Assembly (NCBI RefSeq): GCF_022965755.1
Contig: NZ_CP095187.1
Coordinates: forward strand, 1,302,001-1,366,000
Source: Pseudoxanthomonas sp. F37
GTDB taxonomy: Bacteria > Pseudomonadota > Gammaproteobacteria > Xanthomonadales > Xanthomonadaceae
Direction of reading: 5' to 3'
DNA length: 64,000 bases
Shown one piece after another: positions 29,162 to 38,615 of this stretch; within the stretch, counting starts at the first letter, position 1, and every line of letters begins with the position of its first letter. The notes beneath the pieces were generated by a model. The model saw only the letters and a program-made list of their open reading frames with translations, ran no database searches and had not been told where the DNA came from. A program made the translations under genes and the position numbers.

Positions 29162-30982
29162 TCAGCCGCCGATACCCGGCAGCAGCGGCCCGTCCAGCCA
29201 CAGCCAGCGCGCCAGCCAGGCGGTGGTGAGGGCGATGGCCAGGGTGAGCGGTGCCCCCACGCGGAGGAAATCGCCGAAGGTGTAGCGGCCGGGATTGAGG
29301 ATCAGCAGGTTGCCATGGTGGCCGATGGGGGTCAGGAACGAGGCCACCGCGCCCATCGCGGTGCACACCACGAACGGCACCGGATCCAGGCCCAGGCCCG
29401 TCGCCAGGGCCAGCGCGATGGGGGCCAGCAGCACCGTGGTGGCGGCGTCGGACAGGATCTGGGTCAGCAACGCCGCCGTGCCGAACATCACCAGCAGCAG
29501 CACCAGCGGCGACCAGTGCGCGGCGTGGTTCAGCAGCAGGTCCGCCACCAGCGCGGCGGTGCCGGTCTTCTCCATGGCGATGCCCAGCGGGATCACCCCG
29601 CCGATCATCACGAAGATGCGCACGTCGATTTCCTGGTAGGCGCGCTCGATGTCCACGCAGCGGGTCAGCACCATCGCCACCGCGCCGGCCAGGAAGGCGA
29701 TGTGCGGCGCCAGCGTTTCGGTGGCCGCGGCGGCCACGGCGGCCGCCATGATCAGCAGCGCCACCGGCGCGCGCCGGCGCGGCTTCTCCCGGCCGCCGAA
29801 CGGCATCAGCATCAGGAAGCCGTGGTGGGTCGCCAGCGGCTCCAGGTTCTGCTGCTGGCCCCACAGCACCAGCAGGTCGCCTTCCTGCAGCACGGTCTCG
29901 GACAGTTCGCCGTGCAGCCAGCCCTCGCGGCGCCACAGTCCCACCACCACCACGCCGAGATTGCGCAGGAAGTCGATGTCGGCCACGCTGCGGCCGACGA
30001 ATTCGGAATGGGGCGCCACGACCGCCTGCACCAGTTGCTCGTCGCCCAGCGCTTCGGACGTGGGGCGTTCGCCGGGCGTGTCGCCGTACTTGGCCACGGC
30101 GTGCAGGGCCAGGCCTGGCTCGTCGCGGATGGAGGCGATCTCATCGGGCGAGGCGCGCACCAGCAGCACATCGCCGGCGGCCAGCGGGCTGTCGGGGTGC
30201 TGGTTGCGGCGACGCATGCCGTGGCGCAGCCAGTCGACCACCTGCAGGCGGTCCTTGAAGGCGCCGGAGAAGTCGCCGCGGGTCTTGCCGACCCAAGGCG
30301 AATCCGCTTCCACCAGCAGTTCGGTGTAGTAGCGGTCCAGCTTCAGGTAATCGCCCTGCGGTGTTTCCCCGTCGCGCTTGGGCACCAGCCAGCGCGCCAG
30401 CAGCATATACACCGTGCCCAGCAGCACCAGCGCGATGCCGATGGGGCTGATGGCGAAGATGTCCAGTGCGGGCAGGCCGGCGCGCTTGATCAGGTCGTTG
30501 GAGAGCAGGAACGCCGGCGCGCTGAACAGCGTCAGCGTGGTGCCCAGCGATGCGGCCAGCGACATGGGCATCAGCAGGCGCGACGCGGCCAGCTTCTGCT
30601 CGCGCGCGATGCGCATCAGGATGGGCAGCATCATCGCCGTGACCATCACGTGGTGCGAGAACGCCGCCAGCGCCGCCGTGGCCGGCATGACCACGGCGAT
30701 GGTGCGCCACTCGCTGCCGCCCGCCGCCCGGCCGATGCCGGCGCCGATACGGTCGGTGATGCCGGTGGCCGACAGGCCGGCCGACAGCACGAACACCGCG
30801 GCCACGATGATGGCCGGCTCGCTGGCGAAGCCCGCCAGCGCCTCCTTCGGTCCCAGGATCCCGCTCAGGGTCAGTGCCAGCAGGGCCAGCAGCGCGACCA
30901 GGTCGATGCGCAGCTTCTCGCTGATGAACAGTCCCAGCGTGACCGCCAGGATGACCAGGAAGAGGATCTGTTGGAACTCCAT
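29162..30982 (-). CDS. SLC13/DASS-type transporter with two TrkA-C (RCK_C) domains
   Basis: 606-residue inner-membrane carrier. Two hydrophobic halves, each about 5-6 helices (residues ~1-195 and ~405-606), bracket two soluble RCK_C domains (about 205-390; DVLLVRASPDE and DLLVLWGQQQN are the end strands). This is the SAC/CitT-like family of sodium-coupled sulfate or dicarboxylate transporters. SNxP-like motifs appear as SDAATTVLL near the C-terminus. Substrate is unresolved; sulfate or organic anion is plausible. Confidence 0.88.
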   Translation of the reverse strand: MEFQQILFLVILAVTLGLFISEKLRIDLVALLALLALTLSGILGPKEALAGFASEPAIIVAAVFVLSAGLSATGITDRIGAGIGRAAGGSEWRTIAVVMPATAALAAFSHHVMVTAMMLPILMRIAREQKLAASRLLMPMSLAASLGTTLTLFSAPAFLLSNDLIKRAGLPALDIFAISPIGIALVLLGTVYMLLARWLVPKRDGETPQGDYLKLDRYYTELLVEADSPWVGKTRGDFSGAFKDRLQVVDWLRHGMRRRNQHPDSPLAAGDVLLVRASPDEIASIRDEPGLALHAVAKYGDTPGERPTSEALGDEQLVQAVVAPHSEFVGRSVADIDFLRNLGVVVVGLWRREGWLHGELSETVLQEGDLLVLWGQQQNLEPLATHHGFLMLMPFGGREKPRRRAPVALLIMAAAVAAAATETLAPHIAFLAGAVAMVLTRCVDIERAYQEIDVRIFVMIGGVIPLGIAMEKTGTAALVADLLLNHAAHWSPLVLLLVMFGTAALLTQILSDAATTVLLAPIALALATGLGLDPVPFVVCTAMGAVASFLTPIGHHGNLLILNPGRYTFGDFLRVGAPLTLAIALTTAWLARWLWLDGPLLPGIGG

Positions 30983-31073
30983 GCGTGCCCCGGGGGAAAA
31001 GTGCCGCCTGACGGCCGGCCATCAGCCTACTTGGGTTTCCGGCATGCGCGTGTGAGGCGTCCGGCTGCCGGAA

Positions 31074-31102
31074 ACGAAAAACCCCCGCTTGCGCGAGGGT
31101 CT
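31074..31102 (-). terminator. Terminator of tRNA-Leu
   Basis: On the minus strand an 8-bp stem ACCCTCGC/GCGGGGGT (31081-31100, GCAA loop) is followed by TTTTTCG. It lies 10 bp beyond the tRNA 3' end. Confidence 0.85.
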
Positions 31103-31112
31103 TCGTGATGCG

Positions 31113-31197
<85 letters not shown>

Positions 31198-31290
31198 AGG
31201 TAAGCGAGGCGCGCATTTTGAGGACCGGGCGGGGGAATGTCAACGGGTGTTTTCGCATGGCGTTGTTCAGCCGGGGTGTACCATCGACGC

Positions 31291-33732
31291 ATGACCAAGA
31301 AAAACACACGGAACGGCGGCAAGAGCGGCGCCGGCAAGGGAAGCACGACGCACACGAAGGGTGCCGGCCCGCGATCGGGCAAGCCCGCCAAGGCCGGCAA
31401 GAGCCTGCCCCCCTGGATGCCCGACCTCCCGGCGGGCGGTGGCGGGGCCAAGCCTGCGGCCCCGGCCACACGCCGCACCGCGCCCGCGCGCACGGCGGGA
31501 CGGTTCGTCGATCCCCACGCGCAGCGCGAAGCGCGGCGCTACGAACAGCCCATCGCCAGCCGCGAGGCCATCCTGGGCTTCCTGGAAGCCGCGGAGGGGC
31601 CGCAGACGGCCGAGGAGATTGCCGGCCCGCTGGGCCTGGAGGCCCCCGACCGCTTCGAAGCCCTGTCCAAGCGCCTGGGCGCGATGGTCCGCGACGGGCA
31701 GCTGGTGCAGAACCGGCGCGGCGGTTTCGCACCGGTGCAGCACACCGCGCTGATCGCCGGCACGGTGATCGCCAACCCGGACGGCTTCGGTTTCCTGCGG
31801 CCCGACACCGGCGGGGGCGACGACCTGTTCCTGCCGCCCTACGAGATGCGCAAGGTCATGCACGGCGACCGTGCGCTGGCCAACGTCACCGGCATCGACC
31901 GGCGCGGCCGCCGCGAAGGCAGCATCGCGCGCGTGCTGGAGCGCGGGGTGACCCGGCTGATCGGCCGTTTCGGCTTCGAGGTGGGCATCGCCTACGTGGC
32001 CCCGGACGACAAGCGCATCCAGCGCAACGTGCAGATCCCGCAGGACGCCATCGGCGGCGCGCGCGACGGCCAGCTGGTGGTGGTCGAGCTGACCCAGGCG
32101 CCGGATGCGCGGCGCCCGCCCATCGGCAAGGTGATCGCGGTGCTGGGCGACAGCCTGACGCCGTCGCTGGTGGTGGAAGCCGCGATCCATGGACACAACC
32201 TGCCGCACGAATTCCCGCAGGAGGTGCTGGACGAGGCCACGGCGGTGCCGCTGGTGGTCGAGCCGGCGATGGTCGGCGACCGCGTCGACCTGCGGTCCAC
32301 GGCGCTGGTCACCATCGATGGCGAGGACGCCAAGGACTTCGACGACGCGGTCTACTGCGAACCCACGCGCGATGGCTTCCGCCTGATCGTCGCCATCGCC
32401 GACGTGTCGCACTACGTCCGCCCGGGGACGCCGCTGGACGACGAGGCGCAGAAGCGCGCGACCTCGGTCTATTTCCCCGGCTATGTGGTGCCGATGCTGC
32501 CGGAGACGCTGTCCAACGGCATCTGCTCGCTGAATCCCAGGGTCGATCGCATGACCTTCGTCTGCGACATGCAGGTCAACCGCGACGGCGAGGTGACCGG
32601 CTCGAAGTTCTACGAAGCGGTGATGAACTCGCACGCGCGCCTGACCTATACCCAGGTGTGGAAGGCGGTGGGCGAGAACGACGAGGAAACCCGCGCACAG
32701 ATCGCCCCGGTGCTGCCGCATGTCGAGCGCCTGTACCAGCTCTACCACGTGCTGGCGAAGGCGCGCACGCAACGCGGCGCCATCGAGTTCGAGAGTTCGG
32801 AGGTCCGCTTCGTGCTGGACAACCGCGGCGAGGTCACCCAGGCCGGCATGCTGGTGCGCAACGATGCGCACAAGCTGATCGAGGAGTGCATGATCGCCGC
32901 CAATGTGGAAGCGGCCCGTTTCCTGTTGAAGGCGTACATCCCAGCGCCGTACCGCATCCACGAGAAGCCGCCGGAGACCAAGTACATGGACCTGCTGGAA
33001 TTCCTCAAGGAATTCAAGCTGTCGATGCCGTCGTGGGGCAAGGTGCAGCCGAAGGACTTCACCCACCTGCTCAAGAAAGTGCGCGAGCGGCCCGACGCGG
33101 CGCTGCTGGAGTCGGTGCTGCTGCGCAGCCAGAGCCTGGCGGTGTATTCGCCCGACAATGTCGGCCACTTCGGCCTGGCGCTGGAGGCGTATGCGCATTT
33201 CACTTCGCCGATCCGCCGGTATCCCGACCTGCTGGTGCACCGCGCGATCAAGCACGGGCTGACGAAGAAAAAGCCCGATGCCTTCCTGTACGCGCCGCGC
33301 GACATGGCCGCGCTGGCGCTGCAGTGCTCCGAGCGCGAGCGCCGCGCCGACGAGGCCGAGCGCGAAGTCGACGAGCGCTTCCGCGCGGCATGGATGGAGC
33401 AGCATGTCGGCGGCCAGTTCGACGGCGTGATCAGCGGCGTCACCAGCTTCGGCCTGTTCGTGGAACTGGACCAGTCCAAGGTCAACGGGCTGGTCCACGT
33501 GACCCAGCTGCCGCACGACTATTACCACTTCGACCCGCTCCGCAAGACGCTCTCGGGCGAGCGACGCGGCATGTCGTTCCGGCTGGGCGACCGGGTGCGC
33601 ATCATCGTGCTGAAGGCCAGCCTGGAGGAACGCAAGATCGACTTCCGCCTGGTCGAGGACAAGCAGGACCAGGGCCTGCCGCCGCCGCCACCGCGTGGCC
33701 AGCCGGCCAAGCGGAAGAAGCGGAAGTACTGA
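31291..33732 (+). CDS. rnr: Ribonuclease R
   Basis: Processive 3'-5' exoribonuclease that degrades structured RNA. The 813-residue protein has a Lys/Gly-rich N-terminus, a winged-helix and cold-shock domains, and the RNB catalytic core with DGEDAKDFDDAVYCE metal ligands. S1 follows (FDGVISGVTSFGLFVEL), and a basic Pro/Lys tail ends in KRKKRKY. The start at MTKKNTRN is preferred; a frame opening further upstream is not supported. The last 80 bp are copied several times downstream. rlmB, its usual partner, is 1.4 kb away beyond those repeats. Confidence 0.96.
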   Translation: MTKKNTRNGGKSGAGKGSTTHTKGAGPRSGKPAKAGKSLPPWMPDLPAGGGGAKPAAPATRRTAPARTAGRFVDPHAQREARRYEQPIASREAILGFLEAAEGPQTAEEIAGPLGLEAPDRFEALSKRLGAMVRDGQLVQNRRGGFAPVQHTALIAGTVIANPDGFGFLRPDTGGGDDLFLPPYEMRKVMHGDRALANVTGIDRRGRREGSIARVLERGVTRLIGRFGFEVGIAYVAPDDKRIQRNVQIPQDAIGGARDGQLVVVELTQAPDARRPPIGKVIAVLGDSLTPSLVVEAAIHGHNLPHEFPQEVLDEATAVPLVVEPAMVGDRVDLRSTALVTIDGEDAKDFDDAVYCEPTRDGFRLIVAIADVSHYVRPGTPLDDEAQKRATSVYFPGYVVPMLPETLSNGICSLNPRVDRMTFVCDMQVNRDGEVTGSKFYEAVMNSHARLTYTQVWKAVGENDEETRAQIAPVLPHVERLYQLYHVLAKARTQRGAIEFESSEVRFVLDNRGEVTQAGMLVRNDAHKLIEECMIAANVEAARFLLKAYIPAPYRIHEKPPETKYMDLLEFLKEFKLSMPSWGKVQPKDFTHLLKKVRERPDAALLESVLLRSQSLAVYSPDNVGHFGLALEAYAHFTSPIRRYPDLLVHRAIKHGLTKKKPDAFLYAPRDMAALALQCSERERRADEAEREVDERFRAAWMEQHVGGQFDGVISGVTSFGLFVELDQSKVNGLVHVTQLPHDYYHFDPLRKTLSGERRGMSFRLGDRVRIIVLKASLEERKIDFRLVEDKQDQGLPPPPPRGQPAKRKKRKY

Positions 33733-34515
33733 TCAACCACGCCGTCGTCCCAGCGCACGCTGGGACCCAGTTTGATCCTGCTTCTTGTCCCGATATCCAA
33801 GGCAACAGCAAGATCAAGATGGATCCCGGCGTACGCCGGGATGACGAACGGACTTGCCGACGGGTCGAGGGCACGCACGACCAGGGCCTGCCGCCGCTGC
33901 CGCCGCTGCCGCCGCCACCGCGTGGCCCGCCGGCCAGGCGGAAGAAGCGGAAGTACTGACCTACGCCGTCGTCCCAGCGCACGCTGGGACCCATTTTGAT
34001 TTTGCTTCTTGTTCTGATATCCAAGGCAACAGCAGGATCAAGATGGATCCCGGCTTACGCCGGGATGACGAACGGACCTGCCGACGGGTCGAGGACGCGC
34101 AGGACCAGGGCCCGCCGCCGCCGCCGCATGGCCAGCCGGCCAAGCGGAAAAAGCGGAAGTACAGATCAACCACGCCGTCGTCCCAGCGCACGCTGGGACC
34201 CAGTTTGATGCTGCTTCTTGTCCCGATATCCAAGGCAACGGCAAGATCAAGATGGATCCCGGCATACGCCGGGATGACGAACGGGCCGGCCGACGGGTCG
34301 AGGACAAGCAGGACCAGGGTCTGCCGCCCCGCCGCCGCGTGGACAGCCGGCCAGGCGGAAGAAGCTGGAAAAGTGGAAGTACCGATCGACCACGCCGTCG
34401 TCCCAGCGTACGCTGGGACCCAGTTTGATCCTGCTTCTTGTCCTGATATCCAAGGCGACAGCAGGATCACGATGGATCCCGGCGTGCGCCGGGATGACGA
34501 ACGGACTTGCCGCCT
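33652..34515 (+). repeat. Tandem array: rnr 3' end plus palindromic element, four copies
   Basis: Four head-to-tail units of about 210-224 bp start with GTCGAGG at 33652, 33864, 34088 and 34297. Each unit has a copy of the rnr tail (Pro-rich stretch, KRKKRKY) followed by a ~110-bp large imperfect palindrome. That palindrome has an outer hairpin GTCCCAGCGCACGCTGGGAC (33747-33766 in unit 1) and a second hairpin ATCCCGGCGTACGCCGGGAT (33823-33842). Only the first tail is coding. Later tails carry substitutions, Pro-tract length changes, and in unit 3 a TGA stop changed to AGA. The array, with the 80 bp after it, fills 33733-34596, and no other gene was seen there. Confidence 0.9.
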
Positions 34516-34596
34516 GGTGACGAACGGACTTTGCCGACGGCCGCAGTCCCTCACGGCCCCACAGCACGGCGTAGCCTCTTCCAGGATGATCTCCCC

Positions 34597-35070
34597 ATGC
34601 CCACCCAGATCCACACCGGCGGATGCCAATGCGGCGCCATCCGCTTCCGTATCACCGGCGAGTTGAAGGACGCTTCCATCTGTCATTGCCGCATGTGCCA
34701 GAAAGCGTTCGGTGCCTACTACGCGCCGCTGGTATCGACGCGCGGGGCGCGGCTGGAATGGACACGCGGGGAGCCGAAGCGGTTCCGCTCGTCCAATGTG
34801 GTGCAGCGTGGCTTCTGCGGCGAATGCGGCACCCCGCTCACCTACGAAGCTCCGGATGGCGTGGCGGTGGCGGCGGGCGCGTTCGATGATCCCCACCCCC
34901 TGGCGCCGTGGGTGCAGTACGGCGTGGAAGGCAAGCTGCCCTACGTGGACGACCTGGCGGCACTGCCGCAGCGGCGCACCGAGGAGGACCAGGCCGCGGC
35001 CGCATTCCTTGCCGACGTGGTCTCTTTCCAGCATCCGGACCACGACACGCCGGCCTGGCCGCCGCGCTGA
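34597..35070 (+). CDS. GFA family protein (glutathione-dependent formaldehyde-activating-like)
   Basis: 157-residue zinc-binding Mss4-like fold protein of the GFA family. The Cys motifs CQCG (about residues 10-13), CHCRMCQ (about 31-37) and CGECGTP (about 72-78) are all present. Most family members have no proven formaldehyde activity. The ATG at 34597 follows AGGATGAT. The gene separates rnr (with its repeat array) from rlmB. Confidence 0.88.
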   Translation: MPTQIHTGGCQCGAIRFRITGELKDASICHCRMCQKAFGAYYAPLVSTRGARLEWTRGEPKRFRSSNVVQRGFCGECGTPLTYEAPDGVAVAAGAFDDPHPLAPWVQYGVEGKLPYVDDLAALPQRRTEEDQAAAAFLADVVSFQHPDHDTPAWPPR

Positions 35071-35121
35071 GCGGGCGGTCGATGCGATAATGCCGGCCTT
35101 CCCAACGCGGCCGCACAGCGC

Positions 35122-35865
35122 ATGAGCAAGCAGAACCAGTGGATCGTCGGCGTCAACGCGGTGGCCTCGGCCATCGAGAACGACGCCGACAACGTGCGCG
35201 AGGTGCTGGTCGAGGGCGGCAGCAAGAACGCGCGCCTGACCGAGATAGAAGAAAACGCGCGCCGCAAGGGCATCGACGTGCGCCGCGTCACCGGGCAGGC
35301 GCTGGACGGCGTGGCCGGCTCGTTGCGCCACCAGGGCGTCGCCGCCCGCTATGCCGCCGCCAGGACCTGGGACGAGGGCGAACTGCAGGGCCTGGTGGAA
35401 GCCGCCGAGGGCAAGGCGCTGCTGCTGGTGCTGGACGGCGTGCAGGACCCGCACAACCTGGGCGCCTGCCTGCGCAGCGCCGCCGGTGCCGGCGTCACCG
35501 CGGTGGTCATCCCCAAGGACAAGTCGGTGGGCGTCAATGCCACCGTGCGCAAGACCTCGGCCGGTGCGGCCGACCGCATCCCGGTGGTGCAGGTCACCAA
35601 CCTGTCGCGCTGCCTGCGCGACCTGCAACAGTTGGGCGTCTGGATCTACGGCCTGGCGGGTGAAGCCGAGGCGTCGCTTTATTCGCTCGACCTGCGCGGC
35701 AACGTCGCGCTGGTGCTGGGTGGCGAAGCCGACGGCCTGCGCCGGCTGACGCGCGAGCATTGCGATGGCCTGGTGAAGATCCCCATGCCCGGCGACATCG
35801 AGAGCCTCAACGTGTCGGTCGCCGCCGGCGTCACCCTGTTCGAAGCCGTCCGCCAACGCCAATAA
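35122..35865 (+). CDS. rlmB: 23S rRNA (guanosine-2'-O)-methyltransferase RlmB
   Basis: SpoU-family methyltransferase for Gm2251 in the peptidyl-transferase P loop of 23S rRNA. The 247-residue protein has an N-terminal substrate-binding domain and a knotted SPOUT domain. Motif 1 is LDGVQDPHNLGACLRSA and motif 3 is IPMPGDIESLNVSVAAG at the C-terminus. rnr-rlmB neighbourhood is conserved in gammaproteobacteria. Confidence 0.96.
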   Translation: MSKQNQWIVGVNAVASAIENDADNVREVLVEGGSKNARLTEIEENARRKGIDVRRVTGQALDGVAGSLRHQGVAARYAAARTWDEGELQGLVEAAEGKALLLVLDGVQDPHNLGACLRSAAGAGVTAVVIPKDKSVGVNATVRKTSAGAADRIPVVQVTNLSRCLRDLQQLGVWIYGLAGEAEASLYSLDLRGNVALVLGGEADGLRRLTREHCDGLVKIPMPGDIESLNVSVAAGVTLFEAVRQRQ

Positions 35866-35875
35866 GGGAATCCGC

Positions 35876-37066
35876 ATGCCCGCAACGCCGCACCGTTTTC
35901 CGATCCGGCTGGCGGCGTTGCTGCTCGCCGTCGTTTCCGCCGGCACGTTCGCGCAGGACGCGCCCCGCGCGCGTGCTCGCGACCTGGGCGTGGCGCCGGG
36001 CATTTTCGCCACCGGCACCCACAACGCCATCACCGACGTGGCCGGCGTGCGCGTGGGGCAGGTGACGCTGGTGGAGGGCGACAGCGTGCGCACCGGCGTC
36101 ACCGCCATCCTGCCGCATCCCGGCAATGCCTACCGCTCGCGCGTGCCTGCCGCGGTGCATGTCGGCAACGGCTTCGGCAAATTCATCGGCAGCACCCAGG
36201 TGAACGAACTGGGTGAACTGGAAACGCCCATCCTGCTGACCTGCACGCTGTGCGTGTGGAAGGCCGCCGACGCGATGGCGGCCTGGATGCTGGAGCGTCC
36301 GGACATGCAGCAGGTGCGTTCGCTCAACGTGGTGGTCGGCGAGACCAACGATGGCGGACTCAACGACATCCGCGCGCGCCCGGTCACGGCCGAGGCGGTG
36401 CGCCGTGCGCTGGATACGGCCAGTGCAGGGCCGGTGCAGGAGGGCAGCGTGGGCGCCGGCACCGGCACCGTGGCGTTCGGCTGGAAGGGCGGCATGGGCA
36501 CTTCCTCGCGCAGGCTGCCCGCATCGCTGGGTGGATGGACCGTCGGCGTGCTGGTGCAGAGCAATTTCGGTGGCGTGCTGCAGGTGGCCGGTGCGCCGGT
36601 GGGGCGCGCGCTGGACCGCTACGCGTTCCAGCAGGCGGTCGCATTGCAGGCGCAGGGCCGGCGTGGCCTTGCCGACGACCGTGGCGACGGCTCGATCATC
36701 ATCGTCATCGCCACCGATGCGCCGCTGGGCGACCGCAACCTGCGCCGCGTCGCCTCGCGCGCGATGATGGGTCTGGGGCGCACCGGCAGTTCGGCGTCCA
36801 ACGGCAGCGGCGACTACGTGCTCGCGTTCTCCACCGCGGACTCGGTCCGTCGCGGGTTCGATGCGCCGAAGCTGGACACCTCGGAACTGGCCAACGAGCA
36901 GATGAGCGCGGTGTTCCAGGCCAGCGTGGAAGCCGTCGAGGAAGCGATCTACAACTCCATCTTCATGGCGACCACCGTCAGCGGCAACGGCCAGACGGTC
37001 GAAGCGATTCCGCTGGATCGCGTGCGCGATGTCCTGCGCCGGCACGGTATCGCACCGGCGAAGTAG
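35876..37066 (+). CDS. P1 (S58) family aminopeptidase, DmpA-like
   Basis: Secreted Ntn-type hydrolase of the DmpA/BapA family (D-amino acid or beta-aminopeptidase). 396 residues. Signal peptide at 1-26 (ends GTFAQD). The autocleavage site GDGSIIIVIATDAP places the catalytic Ser at 273 after Gly272. Family motifs DVAGVRVGQVTL, ETNDGGLND and SVGAGTGTVAFGWKGGMGTSSR are intact. It lies 10 bp after rlmB and may be co-transcribed; the true peptide substrate is unknown. Confidence 0.92.
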   Translation: MPATPHRFPIRLAALLLAVVSAGTFAQDAPRARARDLGVAPGIFATGTHNAITDVAGVRVGQVTLVEGDSVRTGVTAILPHPGNAYRSRVPAAVHVGNGFGKFIGSTQVNELGELETPILLTCTLCVWKAADAMAAWMLERPDMQQVRSLNVVVGETNDGGLNDIRARPVTAEAVRRALDTASAGPVQEGSVGAGTGTVAFGWKGGMGTSSRRLPASLGGWTVGVLVQSNFGGVLQVAGAPVGRALDRYAFQQAVALQAQGRRGLADDRGDGSIIIVIATDAPLGDRNLRRVASRAMMGLGRTGSSASNGSGDYVLAFSTADSVRRGFDAPKLDTSELANEQMSAVFQASVEAVEEAIYNSIFMATTVSGNGQTVEAIPLDRVRDVLRRHGIAPAK

Positions 37067-37078
37067 TGCGCACCCCGC

Positions 37079-37618
37079 TCAGTGCACGACGTTGCGGACG
37101 AAGCGCAACGGCGTGTCGCCGTCGTTGCGGTAGGCGTAGTCGCAGTCGCTGGGAAATACGAAGAAGTCGCCGGCTGCGACGACGTGTTCGCGGCCCGGCA
37201 GTTCGATCACCAGGCTGCCTTCGATGACGAAGAACATCTCGTGCCAGCCGGCCGGGTCCGCCGCCGAGGTGTAGCGGTCGCCCGGCATCAGCGTCCAGGC
37301 CCACAGTTCCACGTCGTGCGCCGCAGGTGCGGTGGCGAGCAGCACGCCCTGCGACCCCCGCACGCGGCCGCTCCAGGCGAGTGCTTCGATACGGTCCAGG
37401 CCCGGCGCGCCCGGCGGCTTCACCAGATCGGCGAAGCTCACCCGCAAGGCCTCGGCGATCCGGTCCAGGGTGTTCAGGCTGACATTGGCGTCGCCGGATT
37501 CGATGCCGACCAGCATCCGCCGGCTGACGTCGGCCGCCTCGGCAAGGGCCTGCTGGCTGAGGCCAGCCCCTGTCCGCAACCGGCGGACATTCTCGGCGAC
37601 GTGTTCCAGTACGCTCAT
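37079..37618 (-). CDS. XRE-family regulator with C-terminal cupin
   Basis: 179 residues. An HTH_3 domain (about 8-62; SQQALAEAADVSRRMLVGIESG) is followed by a cupin barrel (about 105-178; GWHEMFFVIEGSLVIEL and AAGDFFVFPSD). Such proteins sense a small ligand, often an amino acid or polyamine, and regulate the neighbouring transporter. It is divergent from the EamA exporter at 37725, with a clear palindromic operator between. Start ATG 37618 gives MSVLEHVAENV. Confidence 0.88.
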   Translation of the reverse strand: MSVLEHVAENVRRLRTGAGLSQQALAEAADVSRRMLVGIESGDANVSLNTLDRIAEALRVSFADLVKPPGAPGLDRIEALAWSGRVRGSQGVLLATAPAAHDVELWAWTLMPGDRYTSAADPAGWHEMFFVIEGSLVIELPGREHVVAAGDFFVFPSDCDYAYRNDGDTPLRFVRNVVH

Positions 37619-37628
37619 GGGCAGGGGT

Positions 37629-37680
37629 TGCGCACTATATTGCTCACGGCTATGCTTCCAGTTGCGCAATATAGTGCGCA
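37629..37680. promoter_or_regulatory. Palindromic operator between the cupin-HTH regulator and EamA exporter
   Basis: Two 15-bp arms, TGCGCACTATATTGC (37629-37643) and GCAATATAGTGCGCA (37666-37680), are perfect reverse complements 22 bp apart. Each arm sits in its own half-site pair, TGCGCA-N6-TGCTCA on the left and TGCGCA-N6-TGCGCA on the right. AT-rich -10-like TATA sequences overlap both. This is the expected binding site of the divergent XRE-cupin regulator. Inference, but the symmetry is exact. Confidence 0.75.
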
Positions 37681-37724
37681 GTCCCCGTCCCCACAAGCGC
37701 ACGCTCCCCCGCGTGCAGGCCCCC

Positions 37725-38615
37725 ATGCATTCCCTATCCCGTCCGCAGGCCGCCTCGCCGTGGCAGCCCATCGCCCTGCTGCTGGTGGCGATGGTGTCCA
37801 TCCAGTCCGGCGCCGCGCTGGCCAAGCATCTGTTTCCCGCCGTCGGCGCGACCGGCGCCACCGCCCTGCGCCTGAGCCTGGCGACCCTGTTGCTGGCAGC
37901 GGTATTCCGGCCCTGGCGCATGCGCGTGGGGCGCCACCAGTGGCCCGCGCTGCTGGCGTACGGCGTCTCGTTGGGCCTGATGAACCTGATGTTCTACAAG
38001 GCACTGGAAACGGTGCCGCTGGGCATCGCCATTGCGCTGGAGTTCACCGGTCCCTTGGCCGTGGCGCTGTTCGGCTCGCGCCACCTGCGCGACGTGGTCT
38101 GGGTCGCGCTGGCCGTGCTGGGGCTGGTGCTGCTGGTGCCCGAGCAGGGTGCGCAGGCCCTGGATCCCGCCGGTGCGGCCTATGCGCTGGGCGCGGGTGC
38201 GTGCTGGGCGTCGTACATCGTGTTCGGGCAGAAGGCCGGCAACGACCACGGCCCGCAGACCGTCGCCTTGGGCACCTGCATCGCCGCGGTGGTCGCGGTG
38301 CCGTTCGGTGTCGTGCATGCGGGCACCGCGCTGCTCTCGCCCGTGCTGCTGCCCATCGCCTTGGGCGTGGCGCTGCTGTCCACGGCGTTGCCCTACAGCC
38401 TGGAAATGGTGGCGTTGACGAAACTGCCCACGCGCACCTTCGGCATGCTGATGAGCCTGGAGCCGGCCATCGGCGCGTTGTGCGGCCTGCTGTTCCTGCA
38501 CGAGCGCCTCACCGTGCTGCAGTGGCTGGCGATCGGCGCGATCATCGTCGCGTCGGCGGGCGCTGCGATGACGGCGCGCCCGCCGGTGGATTCGGCGGGC
38601 AGCGGCGAAGGCTAG
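37725..38615 (+). CDS. EamA/RhtA-like DMT-superfamily exporter
   Basis: 296-residue inner-membrane protein with ten predicted helices in two EamA repeats ([19 protein letters not shown]...; [12 protein letters not shown]...; [18 protein letters not shown]). Closest in character to RhtA, a threonine/homoserine exporter, although the substrate is not known. The ATG at 37725 is chosen; the frame opens further upstream through the operator. The stop overlaps the stop of the convergent macro-domain gene. Confidence 0.88.
   Translation: MHSLSRPQAASPWQPIALLLVAMVSIQSGAALAKHLFPAVGATGATALRLSLATLLLAAVFRPWRMRVGRHQWPALLAYGVSLGLMNLMFYKALETVPLGIAIALEFTGPLAVALFGSRHLRDVVWVALAVLGLVLLVPEQGAQALDPAGAAYALGAGACWASYIVFGQKAGNDHGPQTVALGTCIAAVVAVPFGVVHAGTALLSPVLLPIALGVALLSTALPYSLEMVALTKLPTRTFGMLMSLEPAIGALCGLLFLHERLTVLQWLAIGAIIVASAGAAMTARPPVDSAGSGEG

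Noticed and set aside
33652-34515. CRISPR array reading of the rnr-tail repeats
   Set aside because: Units are about 210-224 bp, there are no 30-40-bp unique spacers and no cas genes; the sequence is tandem duplication.
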